A stretch of DNA of 34,675 nt from an uncultured Prevotellaceae bacterium (GTDB taxonomy: Bacteria > Bacteroidota > Bacteroidia > Bacteroidales > Bacteroidaceae): assembly GCA_900318915.1 (NCBI GenBank), contig ONMI01000031.1, positions 1 to 34,675 on the forward strand. Direction: 5' to 3'. How positions within the stretch are numbered: position 1 is the first letter of the stretch; every line of letters begins with the position of its first letter. Below, piece after piece: positions 1-7,830 of the stretch. The translations under genes were made by a program, and so were the position numbers. The notes under the pieces were generated by a model. That model did not search any database. It saw only the letters and a program-made list of their open reading frames with translations, and was not told where the DNA came from.

Positions 1-448
1 ATTGGAATCAATCATGGCAAAGGATGAGGAAATCAGGCTTTTGACAGAAAAGAACAAGAAGTATGACAAGTTTTTCATCAACAAGACGAAAGATGAAATC
101 GTGAAGAGTATAAGGAAATCAGAAATCGTTCGGAAACTTGAATATATCGTGTCACATCCTGTCCATTCGCCTTCAGCTGAGGATTGGGACAAGCTCGACC
201 AGCTCTTTCATGAAAAACACCCTAATTTTCCTGCGACTCTTCAGGAAACATGGCAACTGACCGCCAATGAATACAGGCTTTGCCAGTTGGTATTCGCCGG
301 GATATCTCCCAAAGGCATCTCCGTGCTGATGGGCTTTAACAAATCCAACGTATCCAACATGCGAAAGCGCCTGTTGGCGAAACTGACGGGCAGGAATGGG
401 AAGGCCAACGAATTCGATGAGTTCTTGTTCGAAATTCCGTTGCTTTGA
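1..448 (+). CDS. LuxR-type HTH regulator, C-terminal part (cut by window edge)
   Basis: Only the C-terminal ~148 residues lie in the window; the frame is open to the left edge, so the true start is outside and the apparent TTG/ATG starts near base 2-14 are probably internal. The N-terminal part seen is lysine/glutamate-rich and likely helical. The last ~60 residues contain a LuxR/GerE-like helix-turn-helix: LTANEYRLCQLVFAGISPKG, then a recognition helix around NKSNVSNMRKRLLAKL. Bacteroidota have many regulators with N-terminal TPR or sensor regions and this C-terminal HTH; that architecture is inferred. It lies directly upstream of a DUF3244/C25 peptidase/CotH group on the same strand and could regulate it; a tandem 10-bp repeat at 540-559 is a candidate binding site. 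Confidence 0.7.
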   Translation, partial: LESIMAKDEEIRLLTEKNKKYDKFFINKTKDEIVKSIRKSEIVRKLEYIVSHPVHSPSAEDWDKLDQLFHEKHPNFPATLQETWQLTANEYRLCQLVFAGISPKGISVLMGFNKSNVSNMRKRLLAKLTGRNGKANEFDEFLFEIPLL

Positions 449-539
449 AAAATTCAGATAATCAATAGCAGTAGTCGGATACTATAACCATGAAATTTTT
501 ACATTGCATAATATCCATATAATCAAGAGATTATGATGT

Positions 540-559
540 CTTGTGAACTCTTGTGAACT
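540..559 (+). repeat. Tandem 10-bp direct repeat, candidate activator site
   Basis: CTTGTGAACT occurs twice without a gap (540-549 and 550-559), one helical turn apart, ending 17 bp before the -33 element of the promoter at 577-607. Position and spacing fit an activator operator. The neighbouring LuxR-type regulator is the obvious candidate to bind it, but this is inference. Confidence 0.5.
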
Positions 560-576
560 TTTATTCTCAATTTTGT

Positions 577-607
577 TTTGAACTAATCCAGCAAAATTTT
601 ATTTTTG
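577..607 (+). promoter_or_regulatory. Bacteroidota-type promoter for the DUF3244 gene
   Basis: TTTG at 577-580, 19 bp, then TATTTTTG at 600-607, a full match to the Bacteroidota consensus TTTG-N19-TAnnTTTG. Transcription would begin near 613, which rules out a TTG start at 605 for the next gene and supports the ATG at 635. Confidence 0.7.
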
Positions 608-634
608 CCATCATCAACTAAAAACAAAATAACT

Positions 635-1003
635 ATGAGGGCAAAAATTTTTATTATCTTGCTTTTATGCCTACTGGCAACAAGTGGGTATACAAAAGTG
701 AACAGTGAAGAAAATCCATTAGAGGTATCACTAGTTTTGTACATGGTCAACAAGCACAATCAGTCTGTCAACACTCCCAAATCCCCAGACCCATCAGTTT
801 CCATTCAAAGCCATTCCCTCTTCTTTTCGAATGTGGACGAAGAGGTGACGTTAATGCTATATGATAACAATGGTGAACTTGTATTCACTACTGTAATATA
901 TCCTACAACAACCCAGGTCGATTTGCCTGCAAATCTTTTGGGTGACTTTGAGTTGCGTCTTGAGACAGACGATTTCTATTATTTAGGGTATATTGAATTG
1001 TAA
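635..1003 (+). CDS. DUF3244 family small exported protein
   Basis: A 122-residue protein. The ATG at 635 is chosen because the promoter runs to 607 and because the protein then begins with a clean signal peptide (MRAKIFIILLLCLLATSGYT). The mature part is a short beta-rich domain: a hydrophobic strand around SIQSHSLFFSNV, then VTLMLYDNNGELVF, then a final DFELRLETDDFYYLGYIEL. This matches the DUF3244 pattern, a Bacteroidota-specific secreted/periplasmic fold of about 120 residues whose members often sit beside secreted proteases. Its role is unknown to me; a protease partner or inhibitor is possible given the C25 peptidase downstream, but nothing in the sequence proves it. The gap of 177 bp before the peptidase start suggests separate transcription or a long leader. 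Confidence 0.65.
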   Translation: MRAKIFIILLLCLLATSGYTKVNSEENPLEVSLVLYMVNKHNQSVNTPKSPDPSVSIQSHSLFFSNVDEEVTLMLYDNNGELVFTTVIYPTTTQVDLPANLLGDFELRLETDDFYYLGYIEL

Positions 1004-1180
1004 AGACTTGTTTCATAGATTACATTGTTTGAATTATAATTTCAAGTCTTTCTAGAATTTGATTTATGTATTCTCTATTACAACACTTTTTGACTCTTTC
1101 CATGGTGAGACTGTTCTTTGCCATACATTAAATGTATAATCATTTGCTTTGAGCTTTGTAATTTACTAATACACAATAAT

Positions 1181-3484
1181 ATGATTAGAAGACTGTTATT
1201 ACTCAGTGTCTCAATTTCAATGGCCTTTGCTGTTAAAGCTCAGACAACCTATTCCCTTTCATTCAGCGTGGGAGACTACTCTCTCAGCACATCCGGCGGA
1301 TTGCTGTCCGTACTTTCAGCAAAGACTGACGAGCGCGAGATCGGTGGCCCGCAGTCACCGGCGCTTCCCTATTATCCCATGAGGGTTCTCCTTCCCGAGG
1401 GTTGCACGGACTTCTCCTATCAGGTGTCCTTCAGCGACTCGCTCATCATGACGGGGGTGACAGTCGCCGCCAATGCCCTGTCCCACGCCATAGACTCGGT
1501 TCCATGCCAGACACAGGCATCCACGGTCTCCGGCCCCGGCCATTTGCATTACAATGGCATCCGCCGCATCGGCAGGTACTACTACGCTTATTTCCTGATC
1601 TCCCCGTTCTCCTACGACATCCAGTCCCATAAGCTGTACTTCTCGTCACAGGTAAGCGTCAGTATGTCCAACTACCAGGTGCCGTCTGGCGGGTCACCCG
1701 CCATGGCCGATGACACAGATATCGACCTTCCCACTTGGTTCGTCAACCCCGGGGACGCGAGCGCCTATTATCCCGGCACAGCAAGTCCTTCCTTATCCAC
1801 TGGCGGGATAGACTACCTGATTATCTCGAAGGAGTCCATCATTAGCAATTTCGAATATCTGCGCCGTTGGAAATCCACGAAGGGACTACGTGTGGCTGTC
1901 GTCCGTTTGGAGTCCATCTACGCCAACTACCAGGGCTCGACTCCACAGGAAAAGATCAAGCGCTGCATAGAGGCCTACCACGCCATCGGCACCCGTTTCG
2001 TTCTGCTCGGCGGTGACGAGAGCGTGGTGCCGGCTAAGTATGTCCGCACGTCATACTCCTCCTATATGACCATGACTCCATGTGACCTTTACTATGCCTG
2101 CTTTAACGGCGACTACAACTGGGACGGCAACAACAACGGCTACTGTGGCGAGGTGGATGACGGCATCGACATGAAACCACAGGTATATGTCACCCGTCTT
2201 CCCGTCCGCACCGGGCAGCAAATTCTCGATTACACCAACAAACTCATCAGCTATGAGAAGGAGCCCCAACAAACGAACTACCTGTGCAGGCTTCTCAACT
2301 ATGGCAAGCGGGCTTTCGGACTTTCAGGCACCTGGGGCAACAGCTGGAGTGACGATGACTCAAGATATTACCTCGAGAAAGTCTATGATGAGTACATTCA
2401 GCCTTGGTGGGGCGGCAACAAGTACTATCTGTACAAGGACATGAGCCAGCTCGTGGGTGGAAGCACGTACTTCCTGACCGCGGCCAACCTGACTACGGAA
2501 CTTAACAAGGGCTACCACCTGGTGCACGGATACTCCAACGGCAACGCAACATCATGGGGAGTTCCCGGTGTCTACACCACCTCTGACGCATATTCACAGA
2601 CCAACTCCAACAGTTCCATCATACTGACCTGCGCGAGCCATACGAACGCCTTCGACTCCGAGCCCAGCCTCGGGGAGGCTTTCCTCCGTAACGCTGACGG
2701 GGGCGCGGTGGCGTGCTTCGCCAGTTCCAGGCACGGTTTCGGCAACGGTGACGGCCGCATTACTGGATCCTTGCTGTATGACGCGCTGTTCTTCCGTAAC
2801 TTGTTCAGAGGAATACCCCGGTACAACCGCAATTTCGGGGCCGTTGCTGCGGAAGCGAAGCGCATGCTGGCCGACGACTCCGAAACGGAGATCACCCCCA
2901 ACCGCTGGCTCCAGTTCTGCATCAATCCCCTTGGTGACCCCGAGATGCCCATCTACACGACAAACCCATCGACTTTTACTGGCGTGACACTCGGCATCAA
3001 CGGCTCCAGCCTCACGGTCAGCACTGGCGGAGTCGACCGTTGTACTATTTCCGTGACGAGTTCTTCGGACTATGGCCTCACCTACCTTCAGGCGTGCAAG
3101 GATGAAACGAGCCACACGTTCCAGAATGTCTGCCAAAACTTCACGATCTGCGTGACGCGCCATGATTACGTGCCTTATGTCCTGAGCCTGTCGCTCGGCG
3201 ACAGTCCGTTGGATAATAATCCCTTGTATGTGAGAAGTATGGGTGGCAATGTGTTCAGTGTCAAGGTCGGAGATGGCACGACTGTAACCAGAGACTTCAC
3301 CAATAAAGTGGACAGGGAAATGACGATGATGGTGAGCGATGTCTCCACGGGCCGCATGGTGCTGACCTCACGGTCTGACGACGGTCTCTTCACCATCGAC
3401 GCCTCCGGCTGGAAGAGGGGTGTGTATGCTGTGCGCATTAGCTCTTCTGACGGTATACGGACTGCCAAGATTCACGTAAAGTAA
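1181..3484 (+). CDS. Gingipain-like C25 family cysteine peptidase with T9SS sorting tail
   Basis: A 767-residue secreted cysteine peptidase. The ATG at 1181 gives a normal signal peptide (MIRRLLLLSVSISMAFAVKA); the frame is open further upstream, but those 21 extra residues would spoil it. The C25 core is visible: DYLIISKESIISNFEYLRRW starts the catalytic alpha/beta domain, RFVLLGGDESVVPAKYV follows, then the His-Gly of GYHLVHGYSNG (His449) and the nucleophile in ILTCASHTNAFD (Cys484), 35 residues apart as in gingipains. The final ~75 residues (RDFTNKVDREMTMMVSD through to AKIHVK) form a T9SS type A sorting domain, which sends the protein across the outer membrane to the surface. PorX and PorW genes of the same route lie later in the window. 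Followed after 17 bp by the CotH gene. Substrate specificity cannot be read here. Confidence 0.88.
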   Translation: MIRRLLLLSVSISMAFAVKAQTTYSLSFSVGDYSLSTSGGLLSVLSAKTDEREIGGPQSPALPYYPMRVLLPEGCTDFSYQVSFSDSLIMTGVTVAANALSHAIDSVPCQTQASTVSGPGHLHYNGIRRIGRYYYAYFLISPFSYDIQSHKLYFSSQVSVSMSNYQVPSGGSPAMADDTDIDLPTWFVNPGDASAYYPGTASPSLSTGGIDYLIISKESIISNFEYLRRWKSTKGLRVAVVRLESIYANYQGSTPQEKIKRCIEAYHAIGTRFVLLGGDESVVPAKYVRTSYSSYMTMTPCDLYYACFNGDYNWDGNNNGYCGEVDDGIDMKPQVYVTRLPVRTGQQILDYTNKLISYEKEPQQTNYLCRLLNYGKRAFGLSGTWGNSWSDDDSRYYLEKVYDEYIQPWWGGNKYYLYKDMSQLVGGSTYFLTAANLTTELNKGYHLVHGYSNGNATSWGVPGVYTTSDAYSQTNSNSSIILTCASHTNAFDSEPSLGEAFLRNADGGAVACFASSRHGFGNGDGRITGSLLYDALFFRNLFRGIPRYNRNFGAVAAEAKRMLADDSETEITPNRWLQFCINPLGDPEMPIYTTNPSTFTGVTLGINGSSLTVSTGGVDRCTISVTSSSDYGLTYLQACKDETSHTFQNVCQNFTICVTRHDYVPYVLSLSLGDSPLDNNPLYVRSMGGNVFSVKVGDGTTVTRDFTNKVDREMTMMVSDVSTGRMVLTSRSDDGLFTIDASGWKRGVYAVRISSSDGIRTAKIHVK

Positions 3485-3501
3485 CGTAATTTCCCCTGCT
3501 T

Positions 3502-4959
3502 ATGAGAACCTTTTCCAAGACGGCCATCCGGCCGTCCCACTGCCTTATTGCGTTTTTTTTCCTCGTGCTGCGGCCCTTTTCGGCACTTCCCTCACACGCA
3601 CAAGAGCCGTCGTCTTGCCAAAGACAGCCGAGCCACTCTGTTCCGCTCGACACCCTCATGTCCACAGGCCTCCCACTGGTGGTGGTGACGACGGTGGACG
3701 GCGAGGAGCCCACCTTCGACCTCGCTTACCCACCGGAGGGCAGCGCAGGCAAGGGCATCACCAACGTCACCAAGGTACCCGGCCGTGTAATGGTAATCCT
3801 TCGTGGTGACACGCTGTTCGACAGCGGCGAGTATGCCAGCGGCAGCGCCGGCATGACCATACGGGTCAGGGGCAACTCAAGCGCGTGGTCAGTCAAGCAC
3901 CCGTTCAAGATCAAGCTCCAGCGAAAGGGCGACATGCTCAGGCGCGGGGACGAGCGGTACGCCGACAAAGACTGGGTGCTAATCTATGAAGATCCGTACT
4001 CGCTCTCCAACGCCGTAGCCAGGCAGGTCTGCGGCATGCTGTGCATGGAGTATGTCCCGTCAGGCGAGTATGTCAACCTCTTGTTCAACGGAGACTACCG
4101 TGGGCTCTACTTCCTCTCGGAGAGCGTGAGCCGAAACCCGTCCTGCCGCATTGACGTGGACAAGGACACCGGGTACATCATAGAGCTTGATCCCTACTGG
4201 TGGAACGAGGACGTGTGGTTCGAGACCACGCTCACCCGGGGGTCGCCCTTCAGGCGTTACACCTTCAAGCACCCGGACAGCGAGGACGTGACGGAGGAGC
4301 AGGTGGAGTACATCAGCGGGGTGATGTCCGACGTGGAGGAGTCAATTATGGACGGCACCTACAGCGGCCTCATCGACGTGGAGTCGTTCGTGGAGTGGAT
4401 CCTCGCCCATGACATCCTCGGCACGTGGGACTCCATGGGCAGCAACACGTTCCTCACGAAACATGATGACACCAGGGTCAGCAAGGTCAGGCTCGGACCG
4501 CCCTGGGACTTCGACACGGTGATGATGATGGACGGGGATTGGTCGCGCATGCACGACACGATGCTCTTCCCGTGGTTCTGGGGAGAGGGGCCTGAAGGGC
4601 AGTTCACGAGGATGTACTACATGCGGCTGGAGGATGTCAGGGGGTGGCTGTTCGACGCGATGGCGGACTGGGCCGGGGAGTTTCTGGAGACAGAGACGGC
4701 CAAGGGCATCGACCGCTCCCGCAGATACGACAGCGCGCGATGGGGAATCGGGTACCGCACGGTCGGAGAGAACGTTGAGCGCATATGCGACTGGTTCTGG
4801 ACCCGTAAGGAATGGGCGGGATTCACTGTCAGCGTCCCAACACTACGTCAGGATTCGGTGCCCCGCCCATCCGCCGTTTACGATTTGCAGGGACATCGAA
4901 TAAAGGGAACGTCTCATCATGGCGTCTATATCCGTGACGGCAGGAAGTATGTGAGGTGA
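3502..4959 (+). CDS. CotH kinase family secreted protein
   Basis: A 485-residue protein with a signal peptide ending near the AQ of SHAQEPS. CotH hallmarks are present: RVRGNSSAWSVKHPFKIKL near residues 120-140, VNLLFNGDYRGLYFLSESV, EWILAHDILGTWDSMGSNTF, and the acidic GPPWDFDTVMMM motif. CotH proteins are atypical protein kinases first known from spore coat; bacterial exported relatives are common in Bacteroidota, where targets are mostly unknown. The C-terminus (AVYDLQGHRIKGTSHHGVYI...) resembles the short form of the T9SS tail found on many Prevotella exported proteins, so surface export is likely. It follows the C25 peptidase by 17 bp and its stop overlaps the GTG start of the next small gene, so the three form one operon. 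Confidence 0.83.
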   Translation: MRTFSKTAIRPSHCLIAFFFLVLRPFSALPSHAQEPSSCQRQPSHSVPLDTLMSTGLPLVVVTTVDGEEPTFDLAYPPEGSAGKGITNVTKVPGRVMVILRGDTLFDSGEYASGSAGMTIRVRGNSSAWSVKHPFKIKLQRKGDMLRRGDERYADKDWVLIYEDPYSLSNAVARQVCGMLCMEYVPSGEYVNLLFNGDYRGLYFLSESVSRNPSCRIDVDKDTGYIIELDPYWWNEDVWFETTLTRGSPFRRYTFKHPDSEDVTEEQVEYISGVMSDVEESIMDGTYSGLIDVESFVEWILAHDILGTWDSMGSNTFLTKHDDTRVSKVRLGPPWDFDTVMMMDGDWSRMHDTMLFPWFWGEGPEGQFTRMYYMRLEDVRGWLFDAMADWAGEFLETETAKGIDRSRRYDSARWGIGYRTVGENVERICDWFWTRKEWAGFTVSVPTLRQDSVPRPSAVYDLQGHRIKGTSHHGVYIRDGRKYVR

Positions 4960-5129
4960 AACGTATCAAAAACTCCGTCCTGGCGTTGAACGTCGGCTCA
5001 CTGCACAACATCCGCAATGCGGTGATGCCTATATGGCTCGCTGTTCTCGTCGTGGTGCCTACCATCACGGTGTTTTCCTATTTCCTGCAGAAAGCGTATG
5101 ATCGCATGGCTTCCAAAACCCTGCACTGA
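4956..5129 (+). CDS. 57-residue single-pass membrane protein, translationally coupled to CotH gene
   Basis: A short reading frame starting with GTG at 4956 that overlaps the CotH stop codon by four bases (GTGA), with a purine-rich AGGAAG about 10 bp upstream. It encodes KRIKNSVLALNVGSLHNIRN, then a hydrophobic helix around AVMPIWLAVLVVVPTITVFS, then YFLQKAYDRMASKTLH. The positive N-terminus and single helix suggest an inner-membrane miniprotein. I recognise no family. The overlap and hydrophobic composition argue that it is real, but a chance frame is possible. It ends well before the terminator at 5307-5353, which would close this operon. Confidence 0.5.
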   Translation: MKRIKNSVLALNVGSLHNIRNAVMPIWLAVLVVVPTITVFSYFLQKAYDRMASKTLH

Positions 5130-5306
5130 CGGAATAGTCATGCACTTGCAGACGAGGGGTGATGGTAAAAAAAACATCACCGCCTTTGGCGGGAGGACAT
5201 CCTGCAAGGAGTAAAATTTCAGTGTACTACAAAAAGAGTCTGCACACGGTCAGCGACAGCTATATAGAGTATACGTACAACGTGAACAGCTTAAGAGACA
5301 TTAGTG

Positions 5307-5353
5307 AAAAAAGCATAAAATCTTGCCACTGTGGCAAGATTTTATGCTTTTTT
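5307..5353. terminator. Strong bidirectional terminator
   Basis: Arms 5307-5329 and 5331-5353 are complementary over 23 bases (AAAAAAGCATAAAATCTTGC... and its complement), giving a GC core GCCAC/GTGGC flanked by A and T tracts. It lies between the plus-strand peptidase/CotH operon and the end of the minus-strand amidase gene (5365) and can serve both. The rest of 5130-5364 shows only a weaker GGTGATG/CATCACC hairpin (5158-5181) and no gene. Confidence 0.85.
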
Positions 5354-5364
5354 TCTTGTTGAGG

Positions 5365-5817
5365 CTATGATACCCCGCTATATTCATCGATGGCGTCGAA
5401 GCAAGGACATTCCTTGATGCGTTCCCAGGTATCTATACGGCCGTTGTGGTTCCGGTCGGGCGAGATGTCGCGGTGCCCCAGCACTTGGGCTGCGGGGTAA
5501 CGCTGCCGCAGTCTGGCTATGCACTGTGCGAGGGTGGTTTTCTGCTTCTCGGTGCGGTTGTCTACAGCGGTGCCGTCGGGGGCGATGCCACCAATATAGG
5601 CGATGTGTATGGACACGGCGTTGTAGCCTTTCACCCCGTTGGCCACTTCCTGTTCGTCGAGCAGGGTGTGCAGTTGACCGTTGGGTGCCACGAGGTAGTG
5701 ATAGCCGGGGTGCCGCCAGCCCCGTGCCTTGAAGCTGTGCGCTATCTGTTCGGCTGTGCAATGCTGGGGCGTGGCCGTGCAGTGCACGAAGATGTAGCGG
5801 ATGTCTCTCTGTTTCAT
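5365..5817 (-). CDS. N-acetylmuramoyl-L-alanine amidase (Amidase_2 type)
   Basis: A 150-residue Amidase_2/T7-lysozyme-like enzyme that cleaves the bond between muramic acid and the stem peptide of peptidoglycan. Start chosen at the ATG at 5817 (MKQRDIRYIFVHCTA), as a longer frame upstream runs through the overlapping gene. Visible zinc-site and catalytic elements: FVHCTATP at the N-terminus, the GWRHPGYHYLV motif, IHIAYIGG, VLGHRDISPD and the C-terminal KECPCFDA. There is no signal peptide, as usual for phage-type endolysins. Its ATG overlaps the stop of the holin-like gene (ATGA), so the pair is translationally coupled. Such pairs are common in Bacteroidales genomes outside complete prophages. 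Confidence 0.85.
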   Translation of the reverse strand: MKQRDIRYIFVHCTATPQHCTAEQIAHSFKARGWRHPGYHYLVAPNGQLHTLLDEQEVANGVKGYNAVSIHIAYIGGIAPDGTAVDNRTEKQKTTLAQCIARLRQRYPAAQVLGHRDISPDRNHNGRIDTWERIKECPCFDAIDEYSGVS

Positions 5818-6110
5818 GATTCCTTGTCGTCTGTGTCGGTGGTCTCTTCTGTCGGTTGCTTGTCTTCTTTCAGCCGTTGGTCGATGTAGTCCTTGGCCTG
5901 ACTCTTGAATTCGCCCCATTTGGTCTTGAAGTAGAGGGTGGCTCCGAAGATACCGCCGGCATAGGTCAGGGCCTGGGCCACATACCAGAGCACTCCCTCG
6001 GCTATGTCGTAGTGACCCAGGAAGAAGGAGAGAAAGGCCATCACGACGCCGCTGCCCACCATCATCACAGCAGTGGCATACTGTATCCATTCTTTTGTGT
6101 TCGTTGTCAT
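5814..6110 (-). CDS. Small holin-like membrane protein
   Basis: A 98-residue protein with two predicted hydrophobic helices (IQYATAVMMVGSGVVMAFLS and EGVLWYVAQALTYAGGIFGA) separated by a short charged turn (GHYDIAEG), then a hydrophilic acidic tail (KQPTEETTDTDDKES). Size, topology and coupling to an amidase gene resemble phage holins, which let endolysin reach the wall; this function is inferred from context. No other phage genes are nearby, so the pair may be a prophage remnant or a domesticated lysis module. Confidence 0.6.
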   Translation of the reverse strand: MTTNTKEWIQYATAVMMVGSGVVMAFLSFFLGHYDIAEGVLWYVAQALTYAGGIFGATLYFKTKWGEFKSQAKDYIDQRLKEDKQPTEETTDTDDKES

Positions 6111-6114
6111 GCGG

Positions 6115-6122
6115 CAAAGATA
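6115..6122 (-). promoter_or_regulatory. -7 element (TATCTTTG) for the holin-like/amidase pair
   Basis: TATCTTTG on the minus strand matches TAnnTTTG and lies only 4 bp before the ATG at 6110, implying a leaderless or nearly leaderless transcript. No clear -33 TTTG was placed. Confidence 0.5.
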
Positions 6123-6293
6123 GGGCCGCTGTCTCCGTTTCGCCTGTCATTCCTGTATCCTGTTCGGGAATTCTGCTGTGAAAGTGTTAATTATTTACAA
6201 ATAATGGAATGCGATATTTACCTTGTATGTAATAATTGGCAATATATAGTGTTAGGTTATTAGATTATCATTTATTAAGCTGATTGAAGAATT

Positions 6294-7100
6294 ATGGCAG
6301 TGAACTACAGAAAAATCAATTATGATGTGATGGTCGACACGAAGTGGTGCTATGAGACGATACCCGAGCTTCGGAGGGCTGTCGAACATTCTGTCGCCAA
6401 CCAGTTTATGGTGGAGGAAGAGGACAATATCGACCAGCCCCTTCCTGCCGCAGTCCACACGCAATACGTTGTCTCGGGCAAGCGCAGCTTTGAGGCGGCT
6501 GCCGGATACGACGGTAAGAAGGTGGCTGTGCTCAACTATGCCAACAATCACTCCATTGGCGGCGCTCCCTTCAGTGCCGGGGCACAGGAGGAGTCGCTCT
6601 GTCGGTGCTCCACCTTGCTGCCTTGTCTGCAGGCCATGCGCGAGCCTTTTTACATGAAGCACCAGGAGCAGTATAGAGAGCATGAGATAGACTATCTAGG
6701 CAATGACGACCTTATCTATACACCCGATGTGGTGGTGTTCAAGACCGATGAGCGTACGGATCCCGTCTATCCCCAAATGATGTCCGAAGACGAGTGGTAC
6801 AAGGTGAATGTCATCACCTGCGCGGCTCCGCAGTTTAGGCGCGATGACACACTGCCTGGTAATTATGAGCAACTGATACGCCAGCGCATCAAGAAAATAC
6901 TCGATGTGGCGGCCATGCAGGGCAATGAGGTGGTGATACTGGGAGCCTGGGGCTGCGGCGCCTTCAAGAATCCCATCGAGGTGGTGGCCAAGGCTTTTGT
7001 AGAGCTGGTCAGGAATTATGATTTCGAGACGGTGGAGTTCGCCCTTGGCACGGTCAACGATGTGAGCACATCGGCCTTTGCCCGCTATCTACGGCAGTAA
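6294..7100 (+). CDS. TIGR02452/DUF2263 family, PARG-like macrodomain protein
   Basis: A 268-residue protein of the microbial poly(ADP-ribose) glycohydrolase-like macrodomain family. The core motif is visible: KVAVLNYANNHSIGGAPFSA followed by GAQEESLCRCSTLLPCL, corresponding to the PARG signature GGG-x(6-8)-QEE with both catalytic-site glutamates kept. Later conserved parts are VNVITCAAPQFRR, VVILGAWGCGAFKN and FETVEFAL. Such enzymes remove ADP-ribose from proteins or nucleic acids. The third glycine of the signature is alanine here. It is a single-gene plus-strand unit flanked by a terminator at 7113-7153. The 183-bp region upstream (6111-6293) is AT-rich, and I see no clear TAnnTTTG for this gene. 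Confidence 0.82.
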   Translation: MAVNYRKINYDVMVDTKWCYETIPELRRAVEHSVANQFMVEEEDNIDQPLPAAVHTQYVVSGKRSFEAAAGYDGKKVAVLNYANNHSIGGAPFSAGAQEESLCRCSTLLPCLQAMREPFYMKHQEQYREHEIDYLGNDDLIYTPDVVVFKTDERTDPVYPQMMSEDEWYKVNVITCAAPQFRRDDTLPGNYEQLIRQRIKKILDVAAMQGNEVVILGAWGCGAFKNPIEVVAKAFVELVRNYDFETVEFALGTVNDVSTSAFARYLRQ

Positions 7101-7112
7101 TGCCGGTACAGG

Positions 7113-7153
7113 AAAAAGCGGGATGCACCCTGACAGAGCGCATCCCGCTTTTT
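7113..7153. terminator. Bidirectional rho-independent terminator
   Basis: AAAAAGCGGGATGC (7113-7126) pairs with GCATCCCGCTTTTT (7140-7153) across a 13-base loop, with T tracts on both strands. It ends the macrodomain gene on the plus strand and the RraA-like gene (stop at 7183) on the minus strand. Confidence 0.9.
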
Positions 7154-7182
7154 TTCGGCTGTTTCGCCGTTATGTGGCCGAA

Positions 7183-7830
7183 TTATCTTCTTGGCTCTTT
7201 CAGATAGGTCTTCAGGCATACAATGTCGAAGGTGTTGTCCTTGTAGTGGTCCAGACGGTCGAACCAAGTGTCTTCCTGCTCCTCGATGGCTACCAGCTTC
7301 TGGTAGAACTCCTCGGTGTGGCACTCCTTCGGGATGATGACCACGCCGCAGTCGTCGCACACGGCGATGGCACCGTCGTACATGGCTCTGTGCAGGGCCA
7401 GCCAGGCGGGGTCGACAGGTTCCTTGGGCTCTTTGTTGAAACAGCCCACAGGGGTGAAGCCGGTGCTCCAGATGGGGTAGTTCTCGCGTATCAGCGCAGC
7501 GGCGTCGCGGAATTTGGCATTGCTGATGATGGCGTTGGCCTGCCGGTAGAGCAGAATGTATTTCGATACGAGCTCGCCGATGATGGCGCGCCCCTTGCAG
7601 TCGATGGCGTCGATGAACACGATGTCGCCCTCCTGGGTGTCGATAATCATTTTGTGCACGTTCCAGTTCGACTCATGGTCGGCGTACACCCATTTCACAT
7701 TGCCCACCTTGAAATGCCCGCGGTTGATGGGCATCACGTTCTCCAGCACGCCTGTCTTGCCCAGACAGTCGGCCACCTCCGTCGTGCATACCCTGTTGCG
7801 GCGGATGTAGTCAATGATTTTCTTCTTCAT
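7183..7830 (-). CDS. RraA-like family protein (aldolase fold)
   Basis: A 215-residue RraA/HMG-aldolase-like protein. The family core is GDIVFIDAIDCKGRAIIGEL, then AIISNAKFRDAAAL, where the RD pair is the conserved substrate/metal region, and AVCDDCGVVIIP near the end. Members include 4-hydroxy-4-methyl-2-oxoglutarate aldolases/oxaloacetate decarboxylases and the E. coli RNase E inhibitor; which applies here cannot be told. There is an unusual insertion around ENYPIWSTGFTPVGCFNKEP. Its start overlaps the end of the ATP-grasp gene by 20 bases, so the two are expressed together and probably act in one pathway. Confidence 0.75.
   Translation of the reverse strand: MKKKIIDYIRRNRVCTTEVADCLGKTGVLENVMPINRGHFKVGNVKWVYADHESNWNVHKMIIDTQEGDIVFIDAIDCKGRAIIGELVSKYILLYRQANAIISNAKFRDAAALIRENYPIWSTGFTPVGCFNKEPKEPVDPAWLALHRAMYDGAIAVCDDCGVVIIPKECHTEEFYQKLVAIEEQEDTWFDRLDHYKDNTFDIVCLKTYLKEPRR

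Noticed and set aside
5158-5181. GGTGATG/CATCACC hairpin considered as the CotH operon terminator
   Set aside because: No T tract follows on the plus strand, and a far stronger terminator lies at 5307-5353.
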